DNA from: an uncultured Lachnospiraceae bacterium
Lineage (GTDB): Bacteria > Bacillota > Clostridia > Lachnospirales > Lachnospiraceae
NCBI GenBank assembly: GCA_900549665.1
Contig: URPH01000019.1
Span: 1 to 57,397, forward strand
Length of the DNA: 57,397 nucleotides
Direction: 5' to 3'
Shown here in pieces: positions 8,588 through 17,507 of this stretch. Under the pieces are notes generated by a model, which saw nothing but the letters and a program-made list of their open reading frames with translations, did not search any database and was not told the origin of the DNA. The position numbers and the translations under genes are program-made. The first letter of the stretch is position 1. The number at the start of each line of letters is the position of its first letter.

Positions 8588-10243
8588 ATGAGAGGAAGAA
8601 AAAAAACAGCAGCAGTATTTTGTATGTTGGGTATATCTTTTTTGATATGCGCATGCGGAAAAGAAAATGGTATCGGAAAGGATGGTCCGGCAAATGCGGG
8701 AACTTCTGAAGCGGATAATGTCGGGGGACAGGATATTTCCGATACAGGAACAAAGAAAGAAAAAAATGCCCAGGGTGTGGAAGATCTTGTCCGGGATGGT
8801 TTTGCCAAAGAGGGTGAAATAACACTGGAAGAGGAATATACGATGGAAGTGGACTATCACGTGCCGGAAATTCTCTTGGACAGTGAAGGGGCAAAGGCGA
8901 TCAATGAAAAGATCAAAGAGGACTGTCAGGATGTAATTTGTCTGCAGGATGATGATATGCCGTGGTGGCAGGTAAATTACGAAGCATATCTGAATGGAGA
9001 TATTCTCAGTGTCCTTCTTATAAAGAGTAGTGTGATGGATGGATATACAGAATATTATGCCTACAATCTGGATATTAAAAAAGGCAAAGAGCTGGATCAG
9101 CAGGAGCTGATAGAGACCCTCAGTATAGCAGCCGGTCAGGGAGAATCTCCTACAGAGGCTGTACTGCGGTCTTTGAAAAAGGCAGCAGCATATCAGTGCG
9201 ATCAGGATATCCGGCTTTTTTTTGAAGCAGAGTACTTTAAAACCGCAGATCCGGATGAGTCACATAATATGTATGGCCAGTGTCTTCTTATGAGAATGGA
9301 GACGCTTCAGGAGGACAATATCAATCTGGAACTTCCCATGTATCTGGATGAAAAGGGAGAGCTGTCTGTTGCCGTGGGGATTTACAGCATGAGTGGCGGA
9401 GGAATTTATTATGAAATTTTGAAGCCGCTTACAACAGATACCTGTGTTGACTGTGATTTGGATTTTGACGAAATATATATTACATACCGGGATGGGAAAA
9501 TGACAGTCTGTATAGAAGAGAGTGACTGGACCATGTCGATATTTGATCGGGGAAATCTCGAATTCGGAAAAGAGTACGAGGTGCATGGTATTTACAAGGA
9601 TTACATAGATGCAGCCATGATCACTGTCGTAAAGGGCAGATATGTGGTACCTGCCTTTGTGTCCGAGGATGGTCTGGTGTCATATCTGGATGTATATCAA
9701 TGTGGCCGGGCCGGATATTTTTGTATGACCGAGCCTGTTTATGGATTAACAGGGATCGATGCTATTACAGAAGAAAATATGGATGTTGTGGAAGATGCAT
9801 TGTATAACGCGGTGTTTGAAAGAAATGCAGAGTTTTCCCGGACGGTAATGGGGTTATATGAGGGAGACGGACTTGGTACGGATATTACATATCACACGGA
9901 CGCCGGGACACAATATACAGAGCATTATTATCTGGGTTATGATATGGATGATGCGCGCACCTTTCTGTATCAGGATTCCAATTATGATGCAGACCTGTAT
10001 TTCTGTTATGAGGGCAGCTGCACCTATCTTGGCATGGATGAAGGAGGAATGATTCTTTCTTTTGAACTGTATGATACAGAAACAGGGGAGGCTATGTATG
10101 GAGCTTTTTCGGAATGTCGGAAGGATGGCTTTAATGAACAGACAGAAGAATGGGAGGAGTGGGCAGATTATATACAGCTTAGCGGTTATGATCTGTTTGG
10201 ACCGGAACATAGAAATGTGAGACTGGATGTTTCCGTAGGTTAG
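8588..10243 (+). CDS. Large lipoprotein, first of three in tandem
   Basis: This 551-residue protein starts with a charged n-region, a hydrophobic core and the lipobox LICAC, giving an acylated Cys at residue 23. It is therefore predicted to be anchored to the outer face of the membrane. A Gly/Ser/Asp-rich linker follows. The mature part at about residues 75-290 (from EEYTMEVDYHVPEILLDSEG) resembles the beta-rich DUF4163/DUF3298-type domains seen in RsiV-like proteins. I could not confirm that by search. The C-terminal half is acidic and tyrosine-rich and not recognised. RBS AAAAGGGGATC precedes the ATG. Confidence 0.75.
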   Translation: MRGRKKTAAVFCMLGISFLICACGKENGIGKDGPANAGTSEADNVGGQDISDTGTKKEKNAQGVEDLVRDGFAKEGEITLEEEYTMEVDYHVPEILLDSEGAKAINEKIKEDCQDVICLQDDDMPWWQVNYEAYLNGDILSVLLIKSSVMDGYTEYYAYNLDIKKGKELDQQELIETLSIAAGQGESPTEAVLRSLKKAAAYQCDQDIRLFFEAEYFKTADPDESHNMYGQCLLMRMETLQEDNINLELPMYLDEKGELSVAVGIYSMSGGGIYYEILKPLTTDTCVDCDLDFDEIYITYRDGKMTVCIEESDWTMSIFDRGNLEFGKEYEVHGIYKDYIDAAMITVVKGRYVVPAFVSEDGLVSYLDVYQCGRAGYFCMTEPVYGLTGIDAITEENMDVVEDALYNAVFERNAEFSRTVMGLYEGDGLGTDITYHTDAGTQYTEHYYLGYDMDDARTFLYQDSNYDADLYFCYEGSCTYLGMDEGGMILSFELYDTETGEAMYGAFSECRKDGFNEQTEEWEEWADYIQLSGYDLFGPEHRNVRLDVSVG

Positions 10244-10256
10244 CGGTATATATTTG

Positions 10257-10317
10257 AGTTCAAAAGTCTTATCGTGCAAGCACGAACGACTTTTCGACCT
10301 TTTGACCCTGATATCAT
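10257..10317 (+). repeat. Dispersed palindromic repeat, copy 2
   Basis: This is a full copy of the element also found at 1-55 and 37222-37284, differing from copy 1 by about one base (TTTTCGACC for TTTTTGACC). It lies between the first and second lipoprotein genes, just before the RBS of the second. It carries the hairpin TCGTGC-AA-GCACGA. It could act as an mRNA-stability or partial termination element. Confidence 0.85.
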
Positions 10318-10344
10318 CATATTATGTGTAAAGGAGAAATGAAT

Positions 10345-11643
10345 ATGAGGAAAAGAAAATGTGCGTTGATAGGGGGAGTCTTTCTTTGTATTGTGCTTTT
10401 TGCCGGTTGTGGCAGAAGTGAAAAGGTGGAGATAGAGTCATCAACTGATGTGGTACCGGCTGAGGAAGTGCCGTCCGGGGAGCCGGATGATAAAATATCA
10501 TCGGAAATGGTCCGTAATGCATATATGGATTTTCTGGATGGAGCCGGGACGATAAAAACGGCGGAATGCTTTCGGGAAGATGATGCAGATGGAAACTTTG
10601 ATTATCTGCTGTATGGAGAGTATACCTTATCTGAGCTTCAGGAGGCTATTGCAGAGGCCGAAGGTGGAGAGAGTACAGTGCAATATGCTTTTTGGGGATA
10701 TCCTGACGAGCGGGAGCTTATGTTCCTGTGCTTTAAAAACCGGGATTCGCTCGCCCTTCATTGGACGGGAATTATCCGTTATGAGGATGACGGACCGGTG
10801 CTTGCGGGCAGTTATGAGGCTGGATACCGTTCAGAAGCTACATTGTATGATACCGGTTATCTTGTCTATCAGGGCTCCGGTGGAGCCGGAGATTATGAAA
10901 CACAACTGATCCGGATCGATGATAAGGGAGATCAGCATGTGGAACGCTCCTTAAGGGAGATGTGGTCTTCCTATGCAGTCAGTTGGATTTATGAAATTGA
11001 TCCGGAGGGTAATGGTCCCGAGGGAGATTATTCGGCATTATCTACTGATTTTATGATGCGTACATGTGTCACGCCGGATAAAAAGTATTTATGTGTGGAT
11101 AACAGCGACAATAGCACATCGGAAGCTGCTTTAATAAAAGAGTTATCGGAGCTTGGGGTAAGTGAAATTTCCCGGGAAAAGATGGATGAGCTGTTTGATC
11201 TGTCGGAATATACAGGGAGTGAGATTGTCTGGAATGTTGTGGACGAACAGGAAACGACCGTGGCAGAAGAGCCGGTATCTGTTTCCTATGGAGATGAATC
11301 GGAGCTTTCCGGGGCAGATGATCAGCAGATCTGCATATTGGATGAGTCGGAATACCGTGTCATTGTAAAGCTGGACACAACAGAAGAGATAAGAGACCTG
11401 AAGATTTACCGGATCAGCATGGATTATATAGAGGATGAGATATGCTTTTGGGGAGAAGAGCTTTATGAGAAGCCCGAAATGGTTCCCGGTACACCTTTTT
11501 ATATCCAATTGTCTTTTCCGGGAGATTCACCGAGTACCGGTATCTCCTATGTGGACAGCAGCAATGAGACCAGATATTTTACTCTGATGATGAGTGGATA
11601 TGATGGCTCTCTGGTATTGGATGAGGAGAAGCCTTTCCGTTAG
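10345..11643 (+). CDS. Lipoprotein, second of three in tandem
   Basis: This 432-residue protein has a signal peptide ending in lipobox LFAGC (lipidated Cys22), then an acidic linker. The remainder is acidic with no recognised enzyme motif. The start at 10345 is preferred to ATGs at 10339 and 10324 because AAAGGAG at 10330-10336 gives an 8-base spacing. It is separated from lipoprotein 1 by the dispersed repeat and from lipoprotein 3 by only 18 bases, so 2 and 3 are probably co-transcribed. Function unknown. Confidence 0.75.
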   Translation: MRKRKCALIGGVFLCIVLFAGCGRSEKVEIESSTDVVPAEEVPSGEPDDKISSEMVRNAYMDFLDGAGTIKTAECFREDDADGNFDYLLYGEYTLSELQEAIAEAEGGESTVQYAFWGYPDERELMFLCFKNRDSLALHWTGIIRYEDDGPVLAGSYEAGYRSEATLYDTGYLVYQGSGGAGDYETQLIRIDDKGDQHVERSLREMWSSYAVSWIYEIDPEGNGPEGDYSALSTDFMMRTCVTPDKKYLCVDNSDNSTSEAALIKELSELGVSEISREKMDELFDLSEYTGSEIVWNVVDEQETTVAEEPVSVSYGDESELSGADDQQICILDESEYRVIVKLDTTEEIRDLKIYRISMDYIEDEICFWGEELYEKPEMVPGTPFYIQLSFPGDSPSTGISYVDSSNETRYFTLMMSGYDGSLVLDEEKPFR

Positions 11644-11661
11644 TGTATAGGAGGTAGTGGG

Positions 11662-12996
11662 ATGAAAAGATGGAATATGATATCTGTTATTATATTATCC
11701 GGTATACTGCTGTGCGGATGCGGCAAAGAGGTACCGGACACAGACAGGGAGACAGTAACAGAGAGAGATCGTGTAATAACAGCTGACAGGCAGCAGGAAG
11801 AGAGTGTGGATACTCCGGCTGAAAAGGTTTACAACAATGGTGGCAATTTTGTCAAGGTAGGAGACAGTATTTATTACATAAAGGTGTCTGAGGAGGCGCT
11901 GGTAAATTCTGTGCCGTATGGGGACTTTCGCGAATATTCCCAATGCGGGGAGAATAGCTGGCTGATGCGCTATGATACGGTTGCCGGCGGAGAGGCAGAG
12001 ATGGTTGCTGTTGTTCCGTGGAGTAACCGGCTGATCTACAGTCAGGGGTGTTTTTATCTGAGCTACTTTGATAAAGCATCCGAGAAAAAGCTTGCCGAGG
12101 TTGATCTTGAAAGCGGCAGGCTGACGATCCTGTGTGATGAACTGATACGAAGCCTGGATCCGGATACGGGACGATATGTGATTGTTCGGTATGAGGATGG
12201 TGCGTGCTTATTGGAAGCATATGAAGGAAGAACAAAAATTGCTGATATAGTTATTAACAAACCATATTGTAATCTGGTTGAGGTCAGGCTGCAGGATGAT
12301 TATCTGGTATATTGTCTGGATGACGGAGTTGAAGAGGACAATCCTTATCTGAGTTACAATAATCTTTACGCCTACTGTCTTTCAACGAAAAAAACGGTAT
12401 GGCTTGGCAGGATACCTTCCAATCCGGCTGTAGATTATTATTCCAATGGTGAAATTGACCAGATAGAAATACTGGATCAAATGGTTTATGTCGGGGTTGG
12501 TTATTATGAGGGAAGCGGACATTTTCTGACCGGTGGAGCAATATGCACCGCCGATGTGACGAAGGAAGGAAGCCTGAAGGTCACAGAGAAAGAGGCAGAT
12601 GGCCCGACAGAGAGAATGACCTTTCTCAGATCTGCACTGCCTGAAATCAAAATCTCCAATCACGATGAATATGAGGTGGTTCAGGATTTCCAATCCAACC
12701 GGCTTGTATTGATGATTCCGGACCAGTCTACAGGTCTAAAGGAAAAAGAGCTTTTTAATCTTTCCGATGCTATATTTGAGCCTGAGGGAACGGAAAGAAT
12801 TGAGGTGTCCGAGTATGTTGACGGCATGGTATATCTGATTTTGGATGATGTGTATTATGATGAAGAAAGATCCTCAGACTGGGAGGACGTATATACGCTC
12901 AATGCAGTGACCTTCTGTGCGTTGGATCCCGATTCGGGAGAGATCATCAAAATGGAAGATACCATGGTATTGCCAAAATCCCGGGATGCACATTAA
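11662..12996 (+). CDS. Lipoprotein, third of three in tandem
   Basis: This 444-residue protein has the signal peptide MKRWNMISVIILSGILLCGC with the lipidated Cys at residue 20. After a charged linker, the mature part has repeated beta-strand units (for example NFVKVGDSIYYIKVS, and NRLIYSQGCFYLSYFDKA). This is suggestive of a DUF5050-like or beta-propeller surface domain. RBS AGGAGG precedes the ATG. It is probably in an operon with the previous lipoprotein. No catalytic motif was seen. Confidence 0.75.
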   Translation: MKRWNMISVIILSGILLCGCGKEVPDTDRETVTERDRVITADRQQEESVDTPAEKVYNNGGNFVKVGDSIYYIKVSEEALVNSVPYGDFREYSQCGENSWLMRYDTVAGGEAEMVAVVPWSNRLIYSQGCFYLSYFDKASEKKLAEVDLESGRLTILCDELIRSLDPDTGRYVIVRYEDGACLLEAYEGRTKIADIVINKPYCNLVEVRLQDDYLVYCLDDGVEEDNPYLSYNNLYAYCLSTKKTVWLGRIPSNPAVDYYSNGEIDQIEILDQMVYVGVGYYEGSGHFLTGGAICTADVTKEGSLKVTEKEADGPTERMTFLRSALPEIKISNHDEYEVVQDFQSNRLVLMIPDQSTGLKEKELFNLSDAIFEPEGTERIEVSEYVDGMVYLILDDVYYDEERSSDWEDVYTLNAVTFCALDPDSGEIIKMEDTMVLPKSRDAH

Positions 12997-13048
12997 GCGG
13001 CCCCTTTAGAAAATCTGTTCAGGGGCGTGCTGCTGTGTATACCGTACT

Positions 13049-13927
13049 TCAGTCATTTGGAATATCATGAAAGCGGCCGGTCAGTTCCTCGGTTTTTACA
13101 ATGTTGATAAATGCATGCGGATCAATGGAGCGTATGAGAGGGATCAGCTGCCGCTTGGCTTCCGCATTGATCACCGAATAGATCAAGGTCTTTTCTTTCT
13201 CCTCATAACATCCGATGCCCTGAAATAATGTGGCATCGTGATGAGTGGTTTCCCGGATCGTATGATAGATTTCGCGTGCTTTGTCAGAGATGATAAACAA
13301 CGTCTCTTTTTTGTATCGTTTATAAAGGATCTGGATCATTTGTGTACTGCAGAACTGAAATATGATAGAATACAGGGCGATGGTCCAGCCAAACAGATAT
13401 CCGGCGATGATAAGCATGACCACATTCCCCAATAAAATATAATTCCATGCATCAATCCCCTTTTTCTGAGATAAAAATATACTGATAAAATCGGTGCCGC
13501 CGGTTGTTGTACCGACATTTAAACACAGGCTGATGGCAAATCCGTTTATCAGTCCGCCGAACACGCAGTTCAGCATCGGATCCTGTGTAAATACATAGGA
13601 TGGCAGAAGATCGACGAAAATACCGGATAATATAATTGTCAGAATAGAATAGAGAGTAAACTTTTTGCCAATGTAGCGGAAACCGATATAAACCGGAAAC
13701 AGGTTAAGCATGATATTAAAAAGTGAATAGGGTATTTGTACATGCAGAAACTCCTGAAAAATTTCCTGCAAAAGCAGAGAAACACCGGAAAAGCCACCCG
13801 GAAATAAATTAGAGGGTCTTGCAAAGCAGCACAGATTCCACGCAAAGATCATGGAAGCGGCAATAACAATAAAAATCCGGAATACCTGATAAAATCCGGG
13901 ATGTTTGTATTCAATGGTCTGGAACAT
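13049..13927 (-). CDS. YitT family (DUF161/DUF2179) membrane protein
   Basis: This 292-residue protein has five or six transmembrane helices in the first 200 residues, with family signatures NLFPGGFSGVSLLLQE and LCLNVGTTTGGTDFIS. A C-terminal cytosolic DUF2179-type domain follows (KETLFIISDKAREIYHTI to FINIVKTEELTGRF). The family is widespread in Firmicutes and its substrate is not firmly known. The ATG at 13927 has AAGGAGA six bases upstream; the longer in-frame extension to 14128 runs through a palindromic intergenic region and is unlikely to be translated. Confidence 0.9.
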   Translation of the reverse strand: MFQTIEYKHPGFYQVFRIFIVIAASMIFAWNLCCFARPSNLFPGGFSGVSLLLQEIFQEFLHVQIPYSLFNIMLNLFPVYIGFRYIGKKFTLYSILTIILSGIFVDLLPSYVFTQDPMLNCVFGGLINGFAISLCLNVGTTTGGTDFISIFLSQKKGIDAWNYILLGNVVMLIIAGYLFGWTIALYSIIFQFCSTQMIQILYKRYKKETLFIISDKAREIYHTIRETTHHDATLFQGIGCYEEKEKTLIYSVINAEAKRQLIPLIRSIDPHAFINIVKTEELTGRFHDIPND

Positions 13928-14008
13928 AAGAAGTCTCCTTGTACAATGATGTGTTGTTGAATTAGTATCCAAAAATATCCGAAAGTAAATTTCCCAAATG
14001 GAAAAATA

Positions 14009-14037
14009 TCGACATAAAGCTTTATACACGATATAAT
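14009..14037 (+). promoter_or_regulatory. Putative sigma-A promoter for the exonuclease gene
   Basis: TCGACA (14009-14014) and TATAAT (14032-14037) are separated by 17 bases. This predicts a leader of about 120 bases carrying the hairpins at 14050-14072 and 14095-14107. Confidence 0.5.
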
Positions 14038-14049
14038 GAGCGCAAGAGA

Positions 14050-14132
14050 GCCAATGTGCTTGCACAATTGGCGAACGGCGAATGTCGATCATGATAGTTG
14101 CGAAGCAACGTAAAGCACGGGAGTGCATTGAC
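14050..14132 (+). repeat. Cluster of short palindromes in the exonuclease leader
   Basis: GCCAATGTGC (14050-14059) pairs with GCACAATTGGC (14062-14072), allowing one bulge. GTTGC-GAA-GCAAC follows at about 14097-14109, and GCAC-GGGA-GTGC after that. An outer pair, ATCGACAT (14008-14015) with ATGTCGAT (14082-14089), encloses the first hairpin. The GNA-loop hairpin style recurs at 37133-37145 and 54688-54696. Confidence 0.55.
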
Positions 14133-14166
14133 CGGTGTATATTATTATGTCTGGAAAGTCTATAAC

Positions 14167-15105
14167 ATGAATTATATCATATTTGATCTGGAATGGAATC
14201 AGTCTCCTTCCGGAAAAACGTATTCTAACAAAAATCTCCCCTTTGAAATTGTTGAGATAGGGGCTGTCAAACTAAATAGTTGTTTTAAGGAGGTCGGCAG
14301 ATTCAGTGAGCTGGTAAGACCTCGTGTATACAAAAATATCAATTATATTATTGGCAATATCATACACATCCGGGAGGAGGAGCTGAAAAAGGCCCGTCCT
14401 TTTAAGGAGGTCATGGAATCTTTCCTGCAATTTTGCGGCACAAACTATATTTTTTGTACATGGGGAAATCTGGATCTTCTGGAGCTTCAGCGGAATATGA
14501 AATATTTTGGCATGAAGCCCTTGTCCGAAGGTCCGATCTGTTTTATTGATGTACAAAAAGTATTTGCGCTTCAGACAGAAGGGAAAAAATATCAGCACAC
14601 CCTGGAGTATGCGGTGGATTATTGCCGGATCAAAAAGGACGTTTCTTTTCACAGAGCCTTTGCGGATGCTTACTACACCTCCAGAATTTTGAGCCGGATC
14701 AAAAGGAAATATCGGAAAAAGCTGTCCTTTGATACTTACTGTATTCCCCAAAGCAAAGAGGAGGAAGTCCGGATCACATTTGACAGTTATTACAAATATA
14801 TATCCCGGGGCTTTTACACAAAAAAGGATGCCCTGCAGGATGAAGAGGTTTCTTATTGCGGCTGTTATCTCTGTAAAAGAAAAGCGGAAGAAACCGTCCC
14901 GTGGTTCAGTAAAAATAACAAGCATTATTACAGCGTCGCTTTTTGTAAAAAGCATGGTTATATAAAAGCCAAAAACCGGGTAAGAAAGTCGGAATCGGGT
15001 CAGATATATATTGTCAAAACCATGAAAAAAATTTCAGAAGAAGAAAAAGATATACTTCTGGATAAATATCAGAAAACCTTAACGGAGCATTATCAGGAAT
15101 CGTGA
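14167..15105 (+). CDS. DEDDh-type 3'-5' exonuclease (KapD/DnaQ-like) with cysteine-rich C-terminal region
   Basis: This 312-residue protein has an exonuclease domain at about residues 1-185. ExoI is IIFDLEWNQ (D and E ligands), ExoII lies in CTWGNLDLLELQ, and ExoIII is FHRAFADAYY, with the His and Asp of the DEDDh class. About residues 225-270 carry a YCGCYLCKRK..FCKKHGY pattern of Cys and His that could bind zinc. The catalytic residues look intact. The substrate, DNA or RNA, is unknown. The start at 14167 opens directly on the conserved strand; the upstream in-frame ATG would translate the palindromes. It converges with the carboxypeptidase gene, overlapping by 13 bases. Confidence 0.85.
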   Translation: MNYIIFDLEWNQSPSGKTYSNKNLPFEIVEIGAVKLNSCFKEVGRFSELVRPRVYKNINYIIGNIIHIREEELKKARPFKEVMESFLQFCGTNYIFCTWGNLDLLELQRNMKYFGMKPLSEGPICFIDVQKVFALQTEGKKYQHTLEYAVDYCRIKKDVSFHRAFADAYYTSRILSRIKRKYRKKLSFDTYCIPQSKEEEVRITFDSYYKYISRGFYTKKDALQDEEVSYCGCYLCKRKAEETVPWFSKNNKHYYSVAFCKKHGYIKAKNRVRKSESGQIYIVKTMKKISEEEKDILLDKYQKTLTEHYQES

Positions 15106-16598
15106 AAACGGTCATTTCTGTGATGTCTCCGTTTTCTTTTTTTCGGATGCCTGATTTTGATGGAGGAGCCCCTTCTTCTTCTGGAGGCAAAGCTGTAATT
15201 GCGGATAAAGGATATTATTCCCAATATAGCAAGCACCAGAATAAATACCAGCACAAGACCGGCTATTACATAGATAATATTGATAAATAAAATAGAATCA
15301 TTATTGTTTTCCTGATCCGGATCATCCGCCGTCGTTTCCATTTCCGCAGAAAAGGCTTCGGCTGAATCGGATTGGGAAATTGTGACATTGGCTTCTCCCA
15401 GGTCAATATTCTGATACTGATACCGGATGGTTGCCAGTACAGAGGGGGAAATATGGGCGTTATCATAGTTTAGTGAGGAACTAAGATCGGAGAACGCAAC
15501 GGTATTTGGCATAATAATATAGGCATTTGGATCAATTTCTATTATAGGATCACTGCTGAAAAAGATATCATTATTGCTGTCAAAAAGACTGGAATCATTT
15601 ACCGTATAATTTGTTTCCTGATCGGCAATGGAGATTCTCTGGAAATTCTGAAAACCATAATCAAACAGCGCTATTGTATCCAGAAACTGATTGGGAGATT
15701 CTTCCTTCATGATCACACAGACAAGCTTCATTCCATCGCGTTCGGCACAGGATACCAGGGTTTGTCTTGCCACAGAGGTAAAGCCGGTTTTTCCACCTAT
15801 ATAACCTTCATAGTCATAGGTTTTTTTGGTAAGAAGGTTGTGTGTATACAGGTCAACATCGTCATCCGGCTGCGTCGGAGACTGCGGAACATGATAATAG
15901 GCTGTTCCGGACATTTTGGAAAGAGTGGGGTTGGAAAAAAAAGCACAGGCGATCGTTGCAAGATCTCTGGGTGTCGTGTAGTGATCTTCATCGTGAAGAC
16001 CGTTGGTGGTAACAAAATGAGAATTGGTACAGCCAAGCGCAGCTGCCTTTTGATTCATCATATCCACATAAGCATCCATGCTTCCGGCAATATGTTCGGC
16101 AACCGCATTGCAGACCTCATTGGCGGAATATACCAGAATACCGTAGAGTGCCTGCTCCATCGGGATGGACTGTCCCTCATCCATTCCCATATTGGAAGAG
16201 CCCTTTTCGATACTGAAGACAGCATTATGTGAAAAAGTGACCATTTCATCCATTTGGGAATTTTCGATGGCAACCAGAGAGGTCAGGATTTTGGTCGTAC
16301 TTGCCGGGTAAAGCCTTTCATCTATATTTTTGGCATACAGAATGGTACCGGTATTGGCTTCCATCAGGATAGCACCTTCGGCACCGATCTGAGGTCCCTG
16401 TGGCCAGTTGGCAATCTCATTGCTCTGGATGGGAAGTGATTTGCGGGCCTCAGCCAGAGCATAATAATCATTGGAAGCAGTCTGAGATGCAGAATCCGGT
16501 TCGGCAGAAACGGTCAGCGGGCCTGCTAATGTACCTGTTATGATCACGGCAGCAGCCATGAGGGCAGAAAAAAATCTATGAATTGATTTATGAAACAT
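15093..16598 (-). CDS. D-alanyl-D-alanine carboxypeptidase (serine-type, PBP5/DacF-like)
   Basis: This 501-residue protein has an N-terminal signal peptide (cleavage near VSA-EP, residue 32). The three penicillin-binding motifs are PASTTK (S100, K103), SAN (158-160) and GGKTGFT (K270). A C-terminal hydrophobic segment at about 445-470 and a basic tail (KKRKRRHHR) anchor it to the membrane. It trims the terminal D-Ala of peptidoglycan stem peptides. The C-terminal TM anchor replaces the amphipathic helix of PBP5. It is a single gene facing away from trmB and overlaps the 3' end of the convergent exonuclease gene. Confidence 0.92.
   Translation of the reverse strand: MFHKSIHRFFSALMAAAVIITGTLAGPLTVSAEPDSASQTASNDYYALAEARKSLPIQSNEIANWPQGPQIGAEGAILMEANTGTILYAKNIDERLYPASTTKILTSLVAIENSQMDEMVTFSHNAVFSIEKGSSNMGMDEGQSIPMEQALYGILVYSANEVCNAVAEHIAGSMDAYVDMMNQKAAALGCTNSHFVTTNGLHDEDHYTTPRDLATIACAFFSNPTLSKMSGTAYYHVPQSPTQPDDDVDLYTHNLLTKKTYDYEGYIGGKTGFTSVARQTLVSCAERDGMKLVCVIMKEESPNQFLDTIALFDYGFQNFQRISIADQETNYTVNDSSLFDSNNDIFFSSDPIIEIDPNAYIIMPNTVAFSDLSSSLNYDNAHISPSVLATIRYQYQNIDLGEANVTISQSDSAEAFSAEMETTADDPDQENNNDSILFINIIYVIAGLVLVFILVLAILGIISFIRNYSFASRRRRGSSIKIRHPKKRKRRHHRNDRFHDS
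15104..15143 (+). terminator. Terminator of the exonuclease gene, inside the 3' end of the carboxypeptidase gene
   Basis: GAAAACGG (15104-15111) pairs with CCGTTTTC (15129-15136), followed by TTTTTTT. The hairpin lies within the coding region for the basic tail of the convergent gene. Confidence 0.75.
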
Positions 16599-16840
16599 AA
16601 AAATCTCCTGAATAAATGATATCGGCTGTCAGGGGTCTGAACTATCAGAATTTGACGACAGTGATTAAAACAATAACAGTTTATATTTTGAAAACAACTA
16701 TAACTATGATACAATAAAACAATCGAAAAACAAAGTAAACAATCGTAATTATTAAAAAATCATTTACAATCAGGGCCGGGCGTAAAAGCCCATGTTAACA
16801 GACAGGATTGTAATATAATATTCCCGGGAGGAGATCAACA

Positions 16841-17479
16841 GTGAGACTGCGCAATATTAGTGGTTCAAGAGAAATGATTGCCGATTCGAAGTACGTTATT
16901 CAGGATGCGGAAAATCAAAAAGGAAAGATCAAAACTTATTTTGAAAAGGAACAGCCGATCCGGATAGAGATAGGGATGGGAAAAGGTCGTTTTATCATGC
17001 AGATGGCAGAAGAAAATCCGGAAATCAATTTTATCGGAATTGAAAAATATTCCAGTGTTTTACTGCGTGCAATCCAGAAAATGGAACAGAATGAACTGCC
17101 CAATTTAAGGTTTATCCGTATGGATGCCGAGGATATCACAGAGGTTTTTGAAAAAGGAGAGGTTGACAGGATATTTTTAAATTTTTCCGATCCCTGGCCC
17201 AAGGACCGTCATGCCAAAAGGCGTCTGCCGTCCAAGGAGTTTTTAAAACGGTATGACGAGATCCTGAAAAAGGATGGGGTAATTGAATTTAAGACGGATA
17301 ACCGGGATTTGTTTGATTTTGCGGTTGAGCAGCTGGAACCGGCCGGCTGGAAAGCAGAGGTTATTACTTATGACCTGCATCATGATCCGGTTTTGTGTGA
17401 AGGAAATATTATGACGGAGTATGAGGAGAAGTTTTCTTCGATGGGGAATCCGATCTGTAAGTATGTTATTTATAGGTAG
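16841..17479 (+). CDS. trmB: tRNA (guanine-N7-)-methyltransferase
   Basis: This 212-residue SAM-dependent enzyme makes m7G46 in tRNA. The SAM motif is IEIGMGKGRFIMQMA, and the TrmB signature FSDPWPKDRHAKRRL is at about residues 116-130, with FKTDNRDLFDFAVE further on. Length is normal. The start is GTG at 16841, supported by GGGAGGAG at 16826-16833. It is monocistronic: the giant hairpin element begins 28 bases after the stop and its inner stem plus T-run can end the transcript. Confidence 0.95.
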   Translation: MRLRNISGSREMIADSKYVIQDAENQKGKIKTYFEKEQPIRIEIGMGKGRFIMQMAEENPEINFIGIEKYSSVLLRAIQKMEQNELPNLRFIRMDAEDITEVFEKGEVDRIFLNFSDPWPKDRHAKRRLPSKEFLKRYDEILKKDGVIEFKTDNRDLFDFAVEQLEPAGWKAEVITYDLHHDPVLCEGNIMTEYEEKFSSMGNPICKYVIYR

Positions 17480-17507
17480 AAAGGGATAAAGATGTTGAGA
17501 GGGGTGG

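Noticed and set aside
8507..8894. Long open frames on the minus strand opposite the first lipoprotein gene
   Set aside because: They are low-complexity, Phe/Ser/Pro-rich shadows of the real + strand gene, which has an RBS, signal peptide and lipobox.
12998..13030. Terminator between the third lipoprotein gene and the yitT-like gene
   Set aside because: GCCCCT/AGGGGC forms only a 6-bp stem with a 15-base loop and no T-run on either strand.
14272..14955. 227-codon minus-strand frame opposite the exonuclease
   Set aside because: The + strand frame carries complete exonuclease motifs; the antisense frame has no recognisable domain or start signal.
16760..16840. Small riboswitch before trmB, suggested by GGGC-GTAAAA-GCCC near 16784
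   Set aside because: Only a 4-bp stem without flanking conserved elements; too weak to support a riboswitch class.
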